The notes below the pieces were generated by a model. That model made no database searches. It had not been told where the DNA came from and worked only from the letters and a program-made list of their open reading frames with translations. The position numbers and the translations under genes were made by a program. DNA of 64,000 nt from Antilocapra americana (Eukaryota > Chordata > Mammalia > Artiodactyla > Antilocapridae), in assembly GCA_007570785.1 (NCBI GenBank), contig ML662442.1, positions 29,507,264 to 29,571,263 of the forward strand, read 5' to 3'. Below are positions 10,968 through 22,931 of the stretch, piece after piece. How positions within the stretch are numbered: position 1 is the stretch's first letter; each line of letters opens with the position of its first letter.

Positions 10968-10982
10968 AAAGCTTAATTACAG

Positions 10983-12740
10983 AAACTAGGTGGTCCAGCC
11001 CACCCCACCCCCCCAACATATTTTTCCTAACTCAATCTTGACTTTCTACTATCATATGTAATATCCTTATTTCATCCTTTTTTCTCCTTCCTTAATTTTA
11101 TTTTACCATTATTTTCTTGTATTATATGTGTGGTCAGGAGATAAAAATCATGCTTGGTGGAAAACTGAGTATTTATCAATAAATACATCAAAATACGGTC
11201 TTCAGCAATAGTCCTGGGACATAGTTATCCTCATGGTAAGTCTCAGCTTCCCACATGAGGAAACTAAAGTGAAGGTGTGTCAAATTGTGTAATATTGTGT
11301 TACATTGAGTATCTGCATGTGGAAAGAGGGCAGTGCTTTCAGAAACAGCTGAGTTATGGAGCAGTATTTCTAACATCGTGGGGACAATTTTCTCTTTTTT
11401 ATATGCCAATAAGCCTATTTTTTATGTCATGCTCTTCTTCCTGAAATATAGCTAAATGATTAAAAAAATAGATGGGAAAAGAACTATCAGGTGATGGAGA
11501 AAGTAGTGTTTATACTCCAAGGGGACACAGATAGGAGGATCAGCCATAGAATGAAAAGAGGAAGGGGTGAGGGAAAGCTGAGCCATTTCAAATGAAAAAT
11601 TAAATTAATTTAAAAATCTAATTTAAAGCAAAATACAGCAGCAGATGTGGAGGGAGTTAAAACTCCTCCTTGGATTGTATGCCCTAAACTTTCCTATTCT
11701 TTCATTCAGCCTGAACATCATCCTATTTATACCAAATAGCAAAACTGGATTAATTAAGAAATAAAATACTCCAGACAGTTCATTTCTAGGGATTGTTTGT
11801 ACATTGCATGTATGAGAGGAAGAGACAACTTGTAATTTTAATTTCTCCGGAAAGATAGACCACGGATGCTTTCCACTTGAAACTTTTATAGTGTGTTTCC
11901 AGTGAGACTGTCCTAATGATCTTTAAGGTCAAGAATCAAGTATTAGTAAAATGCATATTTATTTTTGCAGTTCATGTTCTTCCAGCACATACATATTGTT
12001 GAACAGTGAGTATGAAACTGTGTGAGCGTCTATGCTATGTTGTGATTTTAGATACAGTTTAAAAGCCAAGATACAAAATCAAGCCACAGGTTAGATCAGT
12101 CAAGACTCCTGAGTAGTTGTCATCAGCAAGACACATCATACCAAGAAATGAGAGAATAAAACTGCTTCTATTGTGCTGTCACAGGACAAGTGTGAAATAA
12201 AGCAGCCACTGAGGAGCCCCTCTAGGAATCTTGTATTTTTCATGAGGTGAACTTCCACTCCCTTGAAACGTGTGAATAGCAAGTCAAGATGCCTCACCCT
12301 CCATCTCTGAGCCACTGATCTGTCTCCTGCTGGCCATGGGCCTGACACCTGCCAAAACGCCTCACAATTTAATCAGGGATGTTTTCTGGTTCCACTCTCA
12401 CCCTGTATAAAATCATTGTTTATACACTGGACTTTCTATTTAATGAAGCTCTGTTCATGGTGCTTACATGTTTTAAAAATCCAAACAACAGTTTGATTGA
12501 AATCTGCTTTTGTATATTCCTTTCTGTACATGTTTAAACATCACAATAAAATGCGTGTTCTAGAAACCAAGGAGGGGAGACCAGCTGGGAATATTTGTGT
12601 GCAAAGGAACTCATGTTAGAAAAGGTAAGACATGTCATTAGCCAACAACCACAGCAATAATATCTAAGATCTATTGAATGCCTACAAGGTACCAACCACT
12701 GGGTTAGTGCATGCACCCTGGGTGAGTTTGGGGTGGGGGC
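10983..12740. other. AT-rich single-copy interval
   Basis: No named repeat is clear. A short MIR-like block ('attgaatgcctacaaggtac') may lie at 12670-12705. Open frames here are short and carry no signature. Confidence 0.5.
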
Positions 12741-13062
12741 CACTGTAACAAAATACCACAAAAGGGCTGGCTTCACAGAAATTTAGCATCTCACAGCCCT
12801 GGAGGCTAGAAGTTTGAGATGAAGGTCTCAGCAGGGTTGGTTCCTTCCCAGGGCTATTAAGAAGAATCTGTTCATGCCTCTCTCCTAGCTCCTGGTGGCT
12901 TGTTGGCGGCCTTTGGCATTCCTTGACTTGTAGGTGTATTACCCTGATCTCTTCCTTCATCCTCACATGCTATTCTCCCTATGTGAGCTTCTTCTTGGAT
13001 TCAAATGTCCACTTTCTGTAAGAATATCAGTTATATTGGATTAAGGCATGTCCTAATGACCC
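12741..13062 (-). mobile_element. MaLR LTR (MST/MLT1-like), first part
   Basis: 'ccactgtaacaaaataccac', 'gaaatttagcatctcacagc' and 'ggattaaggcatgtcctaat' are successive blocks of a MaLR LTR read in antisense. The LTR stops at 13062 and resumes at 13511, on the far side of a BovB fragment, so one LTR was split by a later insertion. Confidence 0.8.
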
Positions 13063-13510
13063 TAATGTCTAGTCAAAACTGTCATTTTTCCAGTAGTCAT
13101 GTATGGATGTCAGTTGGACTATAAAGAAAGCTGAGCACCGAAGAACTGATGCTTTTGAACTGTGGTGTTGAAGAAGACTCTTGAGAGTCCATCCAACCAG
13201 TCCATCCTAAGGGAAATCAGTCCTGAATATTCATTGGAAGGACAGATGCTGAAGCTGAAACTCCAATAGTTTGGCCACCTGATGTGAAGAACTGACTCAT
13301 TGGAAAAGACCCTGATGATGGGAAAGATTGAAGGCAAAAGAAGAAGGGGATGACAGAGGATGAGATGGTTGGATGGCATCACCAACTCAATGGACATGAG
13401 TCTGAGTAAACTCTGGGAGTTGGTGATGGACAGGGAGGCCTGGTGTGCTGCAGTCCATGGGGTCGCTAAGAGTCGGACACAACTGAGCGACTAAACTGAA
13501 GTGAAATGAA
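13063..13510 (+). mobile_element. BovB 3' end inserted into MaLR LTR
   Basis: About 450 bases of BovB 3' sequence in sense orientation, from 'gtctagtcaaaactgtc' to 'gactaaactgaagtgaaatg'. The LTR sequence cctaatgacc at its left edge recurs as ctaaatgacc (13511-13520) at its right edge, a probable target-site duplication with one length change. It is 5'-truncated. Confidence 0.9.
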
Positions 13511-13640
13511 CTAAATGACCTCATCTTAAGTTGACCATCTGCAAAGACACTATCACTAAATAAGGTCACCGTGGCAGGTCCTGACAATTAGGACTTCAGC
13601 ATCTTTTCGGGGAACACAACTCAATCCACAATACACAGAT
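13511..13640 (-). mobile_element. MaLR LTR (MST/MLT1-like), second part
   Basis: 'aaatgacctcatcttaagtt', 'gcaaagacactatcactaaa' and 'aaggtcaccgtggcaggtcc' continue the antisense LTR of 12741-13062 in the correct order, up to 'aacacaactcaatccacaat'. Confidence 0.8.
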
Positions 13641-13790
13641 TATCTAGTTCAGTGCTATAATGACTATGATTGTTACAATGACAAACTGCAACACTGAGGC
13701 TTGGAAAGCTTTTTATTTTACCTTTGCCAAATTCATCTGCTGCACAAATGGCAGAACCACAGTTTAAACCCAGACCTTTTGACTCAAAAG
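13641..13790 (-). repeat. MIR SINE fragment
   Basis: 'acactgaggcttggaaagc' followed by a gap and 'atggcagaaccacagtttaa' and 'acccagacc' is the core of MIR in antisense, strongly diverged. Confidence 0.6.
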
Positions 13791-13913
13791 ATCATGCTCT
13801 TCATCACCATGTGGCGTTTGGAGATGAGCAGGAGGCAGTCTCCTGACCTTTCAGCTACTTGACCGTGAGTTAGGATCTGTGATCATCCAGCCTAATCACA
13901 GGAATACTATTAA

Positions 13914-14100
13914 TAGCTCCGAATGACTGAGTACCTTCTGTGCATATTTGCTTTATCTCATTTAATCCCCCCAAACAACTCCAGAAGTCAGATATTCTTT
14001 ACCCCAGTTCGCAGATAAGCAAATTAAAGGTCAAAGAAGCTGAGAACATTTGGCAAAGGTCACAAAGTAAGAACTGAGCCAGGTTTCAGCCTGTTCCCTT
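13914..14100 (-). repeat. MIR SINE
   Basis: 'tttatctcatttaatccccc', 'gcagataagcaaattaaagg' and 'aaggtcacaaagtaagaact' follow the antisense MIR order over nearly its full core length. Confidence 0.75.
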
Positions 14101-16805
14101 CCCCCACCTAGATCCTGTAAATGTATTCCACTCCCCCCACCACACTCTGTTTCACTGTCTTTGATACAGAGCTCAGAGAATGTTAGGCTGTCAATCAGTC
14201 ACATTAAAACAGAAGACGTCCAAGTAAATTTCACCATTGCTGTTTTTAAAAGCAGGCACAAAGCAAATCTCGATTCCTAGGAATCTGAATCAGCCAGGGA
14301 AGGTACAGGAAAATACCAAATGTTTGTATGATTACTCGGGCAACCTTGCCTGTGTTATGTAAATATGTAATGACTAATCAGCCGGGGGCAGTCGAGAGAT
14401 TTTTCTTAATGTGGACAGCTTTCATTTGTGCGTGTTTGCCCAGTTCTGTTTGTGTAAAGGGAAAGAAAAGACATCTAACTATGTAGCATAATCATGAACC
14501 AAAACAAAAGGAGAGAACAGTTCAGTCATGCTTAGGTGAGACATTTTAATCTTTCTTACATCTCTGTGTGTGTAATTTTGGGTTCATAGCAACTGGCAGA
14601 CTATTTAGGACCGAAATGTATTGAGTGCAAAGAGAAGAGAGCCTTGGGCAGTGTGGCTGCGTGCTGAGAAAGCAGGGTTGACGTTTGGCAAGTGTCAAAC
14701 ACCAATAACCATTGATTAGGAAGAGTGCTTGGCGAAACAATATTAAGATTTTCCAGAGGCTGTTGACCATTACCAGTTTTCAGTTCTGTGACATTCACAA
14801 AAACAGAAAAACCCAGATCCCAACTCCCTGGAGCTTTGCAGTTGCCAGCTCTGTGAGAGCGTTGGCAGCTTTCTAGTGCCATCATGTGGTCACTTCTCAG
14901 CATCTTCCAAAATTCAGCTAGAGCCAAGCCTGGCAGGGAGACCGACTGATAGTCGTGTTGAGGGGCTTGTGAGAACAGGGCTGGCTGGTCCTCTGTCTGA
15001 TAGATACAGGCAGCAATAGTGTGTGTGCTGGGGAAGGAAAGTCAGGACTGAGAAGACCCCCGGAGGCAGAGCAGGGTTGGGCTGCTGGACTGCCAAGTAG
15101 ACAGGCAGCGGCAGAGAGGAAATGTATCCAGAGTCAGAATACTTGCTGTCTTAGTCAGGATCGGATGAGGAACTTGAAAGAAACTTAAGCTTCAGGAGGA
15201 GGAAGTGGTGGTGGGGTTGATGGCAGCAAGGCTGATACTGGTAGGGAGGCTCATCCTGTGGGCGGCTGAGGGAGGCAAGAGACGTGAAACAGAGCCTGCC
15301 ACGGTTTCAGAGGGTATCTTAGTTCCTCTAATGAGAGTTTGGGGTCCTTGCTCTGTCTTGGTGAGAAACTATGTTTGATTTCCTAGAAATGCAGTTGACC
15401 TCGTCAATGCAGCTGTTGGGCCTTTCATGTTAAAAATTCCAGCGGGTGAGTCAGAGAACCGAAGTTTTTTATATTACCTGCCCTTTCCCAGCCCCTTGGT
15501 TCTCAGTGATAATACTCTTGGTTTCTCCTGACACTCACTGTATCAGGCAGAGTCTCAGCAGGAATTAGATGGTACCCAAAGGAGTCATTAAGAGACCAGT
15601 AATAGAGCTGTTGATGGAGATGTGCCTGGACTTCCATGTACCCATAATGCAGTGTAGCTGGTCATCCAATCCCCAAACGCCAAGCCACTCTGGACTCTAT
15701 ACTTATTTCCTATTCCCTTGACCTTTCTAAATAAAGTCAGATATGTAAGCCCAGCCAATCTTGCCCTGTTTCTGAGTTGCCTTTTCTAATGCTCTATAAA
15801 ATTGGCTCTTGTTTAAAGTCCCTCGAGAAGCGTATGCCACTGTTTGGGAGGCACTGTATTCCCCCTAGCCACAGACTGCTTTCTTTTGAATACAGGACAG
15901 CAAACTCATGCCTAGAATGTTTTAGTTTTGTATTAGGAGGATGCTGTTCCTGGATCTCTGAGAGCTCCAAAGCCAAAAAGGGTCACCCCACTCTGCCCCC
16001 AGTGGGAGCAGAGTGGCCTTAGTGGAGGAATTTAGCCACGGGCCAGCAGTGAGGGTGCAGACAGAATAAATACCTAGCGTGAATGGACTCTCCTCCTGCC
16101 TGTCATCCCCTGCCAGTGAGTGCTACCTGGGGGCTGACCCCAGCTGGAAGCCAGAGGGCAAGGGGAGCACTGGACAGGTCATCCTCAGAGGTCAGCAGAG
16201 GAGTGTAGAAAATAAATGCTGAGGACTGGATGCAGAGGAACCAAAACGTTTACTAATATGATGATGCTTATCTGTCTGCATGCAATAGTCCTTAAATTTT
16301 GCCCCTTAAATTCTCAGAAGAAATGCTAAGCTTACCAAACTTTAAATGTGTATGTCAATGATACAAACGCAAGTGAAAGCACAGACAAAATTGAGGCATG
16401 TACCACCCATCTAGAGCACCCCCCGCAGGCTGAGGGCCACCACCCAGGAGCTCAGAGCAGCTCAGCCCTTGGCTCCCATCCTGGAAACTGAATGGAGGCC
16501 ATCTCTCAGCCCTGGGCCACAGCTCTGTTAGCAAGGACCGCAAAGGAAACAAACCATGCAAAGGAACCCCGTGCCTCCCTTCTGCACCACAAACCAGCAA
16601 AATCAGGAAGCAAACTGAGGATGTGCAAGTCTTCTGAGAGAAGAACGTAGCCCTGGAAGTCTCGGGAGCGGATAACCAGCACCCACACAGACCTGCAGGG
16701 TGAGGCCAGCACCCTCAGAGGGTGGGCTTCAAGGCCCCCTGGAGAAAGGCAGCTGACTCCTCCTTATTTGAAACCTCCCTTAGGATGGAAGGCTTAGGCA
16801 GTTCA
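14101..16805. other. Single-copy interval, nothing recognised
   Basis: About 2.7 kb of mixed composition. I see no named repeat and no open frame with a recognisable product. Frames at 14546-15096, 15777-16022 and 16355-16712 overlap on both strands and are unsupported. Confidence 0.5.
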
Positions 16806-17122
16806 TGCTTAGCTGCTCCGTCGTGTCCAACTCTTTGCAACCCAATGGACTGTAGCCCACCAGGCTCTTCTGTCCATGGGGATTCTCCAGGCAGGAACAC
16901 TGGAGTGGGTTGCCAAGCCCTCCTCCAGGGGATCTTCCCAACCCAAGTATCAAACGCAGGTCTCCTGCATTACAGGTGGATTCCTTACCCTCTGAGCCAC
17001 CAGGAAAGCCCAAGAATATTGGAGTGAGTAGCCTATCCCTTCTTCATGGGATTTTCCCAACCCAGAAATCAAAGTAGAGGCTCCTGCGTTGAGGGCGGAT
17101 TCTTTACCAGCTGAGCTACCTA
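16806..17122 (-). mobile_element. Composite Bov-tA: complete unit plus partial second unit
   Basis: 16806-17010 is a complete antisense Bov-tA with 'gagccaccaggaaagccc' at its right edge. It is followed directly by 17011-17122, a partial Bov-A body and a second tRNA-like head ending 'gctgagctacctagg'. The two units share orientation, so this is either a dimeric SINE form or one insertion next to another. Confidence 0.85.
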
Positions 17123-17226
17123 GGTGGAAGCAATATTTTCTTGAGGGAAGAAACCAGCCCTTCCAATCCGGCTGCCTGCTCACAGCAAATCCAATCTAAC
17201 AATTGTGTTATTAAAATATGCTCCCT

Positions 17227-17244
17227 CCATCTCTCTCTCTCTCT
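17227..17244. repeat. (CT)n microsatellite
   Basis: A short CT run directly before an antisense L1 3' end. Confidence 0.8.
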
Positions 17245-17560
17245 TTTTAAATTGTGGTAAAATACGCATAAAATTTATCATATAATCATTTTTAAGTGTA
17301 TAGTGCAGGAGTGTTAAGTACATTTACTTGTTGTAATACCAATCTCCAGAGCTCATCTATCTCGTAAAACTGAACCCTATACCCATTAAACAACTCCCCT
17401 CTGCCCCCTTCCCTCAGCCTCTGGCAGCCAGGCTTCTACTTTCTGTCTTGAGGGATTTGACTGCTCTAGATCCCTCATATAAGTGGGATCATACAGTATT
17501 TGTCCTTATGAGATCCACTTATTTCTGTTAGCAAAATGTCCCCAGGTTCATCCATGTTAT
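17245..17560 (-). mobile_element. L1M 3' end, first part
   Basis: 'aaattgtggtaaaatacgca', 'gtataccaatctccagagct'-like blocks, 'aactgaaccctatacccatt' and 'tcatataagtgggatcatac' are the ordered blocks of an antisense L1M 3' UTR. It is interrupted at 17560 by a Bov-tA and resumes at 17781. Confidence 0.85.
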
Positions 17561-17780
17561 AGTATGTGTGTGCATGCTAAATCGTATCTGATTCTTTTGA
17601 GACCCCATGGACTGTAGCCTGCTAGGCTCCACTGTCCATGGGATTTTCCAGGCAAGAATACTGGAGTGGGGTACCATTTCATTCTCCAGGGGATCATCCC
17701 TACCCAGGGGTCAAATCCACATCTCCTACATCTCCTGCATTGGCAGGTGGATTCTTTACCACTGAGCCACCTGGGAAGCC
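17561..17780 (-). mobile_element. Bov-tA SINE inside L1, with target-site duplication
   Basis: Antisense Bov-tA ending 'ccactgagccacctgggaagc'. Flanks are tcatccatgttat (17548-17560) and tcatctatgttat (17781-17793), 12 of 13 identical. The duplicated sequence belongs to the surrounding L1, so the SINE is younger than the L1. Confidence 0.95.
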
Positions 17781-18045
17781 TCATCTATGTTATTCTTAGA
17801 ACACAAGAATTTCCTTGTGTTCTAAGGCTGAATAATAGTCCATTGTATATATATATATTCCACATTTTCTTTACCTATTGGTCCATCAGTGAACATTATG
17901 GCTGCTTTCACCTTTTAGCCATTATGAGCAATGCTGCTAAAAGTAGAGGTGTATGAGAATCATTTTGAGATTCTGCTTTCAATACTTTTGAGTATATAGC
18001 CAGAAATGAAATATCTACACATCTATTGTTTATTCACCTTCATGT
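17781..18045 (-). mobile_element. L1M 3' end, second part
   Basis: 'ggctgaataatagtccattg', 'atggctgctttcacctttt' and 'caatacttttgagtatatag' continue the L1 of 17245-17560 in order, after the Bov-tA. Confidence 0.85.
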
Positions 18046-18135
18046 CAATTGTTTCAGAGGCTGTGTTGAGGGAAGGGCGTGAGGATTGAAAGTCATAACT
18101 CTGGGTTTTAAGTTTCCGTTCTAACTTCATGTGCT

Positions 18136-18338
18136 ATGCTGTGCTTAGTTGCTCAGTCATGTTAGACTCTTCGAGACTCCATGGACTGTAGCCCGCCAGA
18201 CCATGGGGATTCTCCAGGCAAGAATACTGGAGTGAGTTGCCAGGCCCTCCTCCAGGGGATCCTCCCAACCCAGGGATCGAATCCAGGTCTCCCACATTGT
18301 GGGTGGATTCTTTACCGACTGAGCCACCAGGGAAGCCC
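18136..18338 (-). mobile_element. Bov-tA SINE
   Basis: Antisense Bov-tA with 'gggatcgaatccaggtctcc' (reverse B box) and terminal 'gactgagccaccagggaagc'. A clear target-site duplication was not found. Confidence 0.93.
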
Positions 18339-18424
18339 ATGCTAATCTCCTACTGACTTGGGTATGTGTCTTAACATCTCTGAAACCTGTGGGTTTCTTT
18401 CATACAACTGGAAATATATCACCC

Positions 18425-18868
18425 ACAGTATTAGTTTCTCAGGGATTCCATAACCAAGTACTGCAAACTGGATGCCTGAAAACTACAAGCATGCATTCTT
18501 TCATCATTCTGGATGCTATAAAGTCCAAAATCAAGGTGTCAGCAAGGCTGGTTCCTTCTTGGTAGCTCAGAGGGAGAGTGTGTTCCATGCCTGTCCCCTA
18601 ACTCCTGGTGGTTGCTAGCAATCCTGGCCTCCTCGACTTTCAGCTGCATCCACCGTCACATGGCTCCTTTATCACACGGCTGTCTTACCTTGTGTGTCTG
18701 TGTCTTTACACGACATTCTCTCCTCTCTGTGTGTCTAAAATTTCCCCATTTTACAAGGATACCAGTCACTGGATTAGGGCCCATTCTAATTCACTATGAC
18801 ATCATCTTAAATTGATTATATCTGCAAAGACCCTATTTCCAAATCAGGTCCCACTCACAGGTACTAGG
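18425..18868 (-). mobile_element. MaLR LTR (MST/MLT1-like), first part
   Basis: 'ccataaccaagtactgcaaa', 'gtccaaaatcaaggtgtcag' and 'ttagggcccattctaattca' are ordered antisense MaLR LTR blocks. It is split by a Bov-tA at 18869 and ends after 19097. Confidence 0.8.
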
Positions 18869-19096
18869 ACGTCCCTGGTGGCTCAGACAGTAAAGAGTCT
18901 GCCTGTAATGTGGGAGACCTGGGTCTGATCCCCAGGAGGGAAGAACCCCTGGAGAAGGAAATGGCAACCCACTCAAGTATTCTTGCCTGGGAAAAATCCC
19001 ATGGATTGTTGCCTGGCAGGCTACAGTCCATGGGATTGCAAAGAGCTGCTCACAGCTGAGCAACCTTCACATATATGTATACATATACTCATACAT
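18869..19096 (+). mobile_element. Bov-tA SINE inside MaLR LTR, with target-site duplication
   Basis: Sense Bov-tA from 'acgtccctggtggctcagac' to the Bov-A end, followed by a short TATA/CATA-rich tail. Exact flanking repeat aggtactagg at 18859-18868 and 19097-19106. Confidence 0.95.
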
Positions 19097-19150
19097 AGGT
19101 ACTAGGGCCAGGACTGCAGCGTTATCTTCAGGAAGGCAATTCAGCCTCAA
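19097..19150 (-). mobile_element. MaLR LTR (MST/MLT1-like), second part
   Basis: 'ggactgcagcgttatcttca' and 'ggcaattcagcctcaacag' continue the LTR of 18425-18868 to its end. Confidence 0.7.
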
Positions 19151-19976
19151 CAGCTAGCCTCCAGGATCCTTGTGAGCCTTCCGTGCATTTTGTAAATGCT
19201 GAAGAATCACACTGGGTGGGAGTATCACGTCTAAGCTGAGATTTAGCGTGTGTGCCTTCTGACTGCAAGGGGTTCCTTCTCCCTTTGCCTCTTGGTCTGG
19301 ACTGCTGAGTTCATTCTTGTTTATTGAGTGCCCCTCCGGTTCTAACTGGGACTGCCTTCACTATGTGTTGTTAAATGTTCAATGTCATTTTCATCCTTAG
19401 GAGAAGGAAGAACATTAAGGGTGGACTCCTGTAGATCAAGTCTGGTCTGCACACTTTGTATTTTTTGTACCTTTGGATCTCCAAAGAATACACTCTCTGC
19501 TGTTTTGCATTACCCTCCTTGTCCCAAAGGACAGGCAGAAATGTTGTGCCTGGACACTCTTGGGAAGCAAGACTATAGGGACTGCAAGGTCATCATGTCC
19601 TTCCCTGGCTTATCTAATTGTCACCACCTCCTTTAATACTGCACCCCAGAGGGGCTTAGGCTGCCTAGCTGAAATATTATCTTCAGATGTTTGTCTGTGT
19701 CCTCTGCAACGTTCTTCAAGCTGAGACACACAAAACAGATTTACTGAGAGAGGGAACAGAAATTATTCACTCTCAGTACTTTAAATAACTATATTACTGC
19801 TAAACAGCTTACTTACCCCTGAAACTTGTTCTCTATAGGAATAACCATTTTCCAACATATGAAAATCAGCAATTCTAGAAGTACAATTTAGGGATGATTA
19901 TTTGTGTTTCTAAAGGATCTGTTATGTAATTCCTTAAATGAGACTATGAAAATAATCCCTTAAATGAAACTATACT
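19151..19976. other. Single-copy interval, nothing recognised
   Basis: Two overlapping plus-strand frames (19382-19636 and 19473-19724) have no family signature, and I do not call them genes. Confidence 0.5.
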
Positions 19977-19987
19977 AGCCATAATAA

Positions 19988-20358
19988 CAGCCAAGCGCCA
20001 AAGAATTGATGCCTTTGAACTGGAGAAGACTCATGAGAATCCCTTGGATGGCGAGGAGATCAAACCAGGTAATGCTAAAGGAAATAAACCCTGAATATTC
20101 ACTGGAAGGACTGACACTGAAGCTGAAGCTCCAATACTTTGGCCACCTGATGTGAGGGGCCAACTCACTGGAAAAGACCCTGATGCTGGGAAAGATGGAG
20201 AAGGGGGAGACAGAGGATGAGATGGCTGGATGGCCTCAATGACTCAATGGACATGAGTCTGAGCAAACTCTGGGAGATGGTGAAGGACAAAGAGCCTGGC
20301 GTGCTGTGCAGTCCATAGGGATGCAAAGAGTCAGACACAACCAAGCGACTGAACAACC
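19988..20358 (+). mobile_element. BovB 3' end
   Basis: Sense BovB 3' sequence from 'cagccaagcgccaaagaatt' to 'caaccaagcgactgaacaa'. agccataataa (19977-19987) recurs with a two-base change in length at 20359-20370 (agccatataata), a probable target-site duplication. Confidence 0.9.
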
Positions 20359-20370
20359 AGCCATATAATA

Positions 20371-20722
20371 ATAAAAGATTTCACCTAAAATTTTTCTGAG
20401 CTCATCTGCTGGAAAAAGGGCTACTGATATCTGTCACAAAGATTCTTCCAGATATGCAAGTCTGGGGTCCTGAGCTAGACTTCTAAAGGAGTTCAGCTGA
20501 TCTCCCCTATTCAACAGCATAGCTGCCCTACAATTGGGGCACTGGCTCTGGGTGGTGCCCACCCCACACCTGACTGTCGAAACTGCAACAGCCAGCAATT
20601 TCGACAGACACAGTGACACAAACTCCCCAGCTGCCCGGACAGGTCCACCTGGCAATTTACTTACAGAGGCAGTTTTGCTTTAAGATCAACAGCAGGGCAA
20701 TTTGACTAGGCAGGTTGCTAAA
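20371..20722. other. Single-copy interval, nothing recognised
   Basis: No repeat or coding signature seen. Confidence 0.5.
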
Positions 20723-20733
20723 CCCTAAGGCAA

Positions 20734-20950
20734 CATGCATGCTAAGTCACTTTAGTCATGTCTGACTCTTTGCCACCCTATGGACTGTAGCCCGCCAGGT
20801 TTCTCTGTCCATGGGATTCTCAGGTAAGAATACTGGAGTGGGTTGCCATGCCTTCCTCCAGACGACCTTCCCAAACCAGGAACTGAACCCACATCTCTTA
20901 CGTCTTCTGCATTGGCAGACAGGTTCTTTCCACTAGCACCGCATGGGAAG
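20734..20950 (-). mobile_element. Bov-tA SINE, exact target-site duplication
   Basis: Antisense Bov-tA. An exact 11-base repeat ccctaaggcaa lies at 20723-20733 and 20951-20961, fixing the insertion edges. Confidence 0.95.
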
Positions 20951-20961
20951 CCCTAAGGCAA

Positions 20962-21832
20962 AGTTAGAATTTTAAAGTGTGTTTTTTATGCTCTCTGGGT
21001 CCAGTTGGTTTTAACGTGCCACGGCTTTCTAGTGAAAGACCAATACCCCATACGAACAAACCCAAGCTGGGAATCAGAGCCACAAATGGCTACTTTCTCC
21101 TTGGACCCTGTCACCCACTTGAGGTCATGTGAAGAAGCCCTGGCTTTTACACATCTAGACAGACAGAATATCGGGGTAGCTTATCTCCAGTTGTAAAAGC
21201 CTGCTGAATGCTACTAATAGCATACATAATTTCTCTGGGAAGCCTGGGGAGGAATCTTCCATTCATTACCTAGTGAATCAATTCTAGCTTTAATAGAAAG
21301 GACATGGGCTGCAGTCCGCAATGCACAAGGAAGTACCGCATGGAAATTCTAGCAGGGTTCAATGCCAGGGTTTTGAAAATGAAAGAGAGGCCCTTCCTCA
21401 CCTCCCTTTCACCCATTTTCCTTTCTGGACTGTGGGAAAGGAGACTCAGCTCCGGGCAGAGGCAGCGTCTGTTCTCCAGCGGGTGCCCCTGGGAACCGAT
21501 ATCACTGCTCGGGGGCAGAGGTCGGCCAGCCGCTGAAAGTCGAGGAAGAGATGATGTGATTACCAGGACTGAAAGAAAGCAGAGAGAGGCGTTCAGACAA
21601 TGGCTGAGAAAGGAAGAAAGAAGGGCACTGTGAGTCCAGGAGAGTGGATGGTGCGGATTGCCGGCCTCTAGTGCTTTTGTCCTTCAAAGACGTCCCGCCC
21701 GAAATTCATTTGTCTGCTTCTCCCAGGCACCTTCTCAGAGGCCAGGGAAAATGAAGAATCTTGTTCCCTGAAGAAGCAAATCTGACCAGAGGACCCATGA
21801 GTGTAGTGTATGGCAAGCAATAAAGACACAGC
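20962..21832. other. Single-copy interval, nothing recognised
   Basis: Slightly GC-richer at 21400-21700. A plus-strand frame of 109 codons (21304-21633) overlaps others in different frames and has no recognisable domain. Confidence 0.5.
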
Positions 21833-21956
21833 CACTGGGGTCCAGTAGCTAAGACTCCACTCTTCCGAGGCAGGAGACCTGGATTCAATCCCTAGTCAGG
21901 GAACCAGATCCCACATGCCACAACTAAGACCCATGACAGCAAAAAAAAAAAAAAAC
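21833..21956 (+). mobile_element. CHR-type SINE, short form
   Basis: 'ggggtccagtagctaagact' (head), 'ggattcaatccctagtcagg' (B-box region) and 'catgccacaactaagaccc' precede an A-run at about 21941-21955. No clean target-site duplication was found. Confidence 0.85.
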
Positions 21957-22722
21957 CCCAGACATGGGCCCAGAAAGTTTAGTTTCCTGCCCTCTCTCTC
22001 AGTGTACCTTTCCACTGTCAGCTCCTGGTCCTTGTCACACCGGGGACAACTCATGAGGACAGATTGACCTGTTTTCCTTTGGATAACGGCCTTGATTTCT
22101 GGCATGGCTCTAATATCTATCCTCCGTGTCAAGGCCTTTTCATCCACATATTTGAAACCACTCTCTACTGCTGGCCCTTACACCCTCTCACTCACAGGAG
22201 CTGAGGATCCAAACCGAACCTGCCTGCAAAGTGCAGCCAAGGACCCCGCCGGGCACTGCGGCAGACCCATACCTCACTCCCGCCTCTTACAACGTGTGCA
22301 TTTGAAGCGGGCAGCTTTGCGCTTGCTGTTACTGAGTTGGCAGTTTCTTACTTGGAATTAGGAAATCCTAGTCACTTTCTTGAAGGAAAAAAAAAGAGAG
22401 AGAACTTGAACTTAACCTTTTTTAACTTAACCCTTTCTTTCTTTTTCAGAGCTGCTCCTCAAACCCAGCCACAGGAGAGATTTATAAAACTACAGCCTGG
22501 TCCCTGATGAGAAAACACCAATAAATTTAGTTTTAAATGGGTCACAAAAATCTCTTGGGGTGTTTTTCTCATCCCTTAATAGCAACATTGTGGGAAAGGG
22601 TAATTCTTTAAGGAATTGGTTAGAATCGCTTCCTCCATAAGGAAACAAGTTCCAGAACTTTTCTTAATCAACTGAATATTTTCCTACCCCTGTGCTGTAA
22701 AATGTGTCAGGGCATATTCTTA
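21957..22722. other. Single-copy interval, nothing recognised
   Basis: No repeat or coding signature seen. Confidence 0.5.
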
Positions 22723-22931
22723 GTGTGTATTAATCGCTCAGTTGTATTCAACTCTTTGTGACCCTATGGACTGTAGCCCACCAGGCTTCTCTGTCCATGG
22801 GATTCTCCAGGCAAGAATACTAGAATTGCCATTCCCTTCCATTCCCTTCTCCAGGGGATCTTCCCGGCCCATGGATTGAACCTGGGTCTTCTGTCTTGCA
22901 GGCAGATTCTTTACCGCCTGAGCCACCATCA
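22723..22931 (-). mobile_element. Bov-tA SINE
   Basis: Antisense Bov-tA with a small internal duplication ('ccattcccttccattccctt' at 22831-22850). Edges are approximate. Confidence 0.9.
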
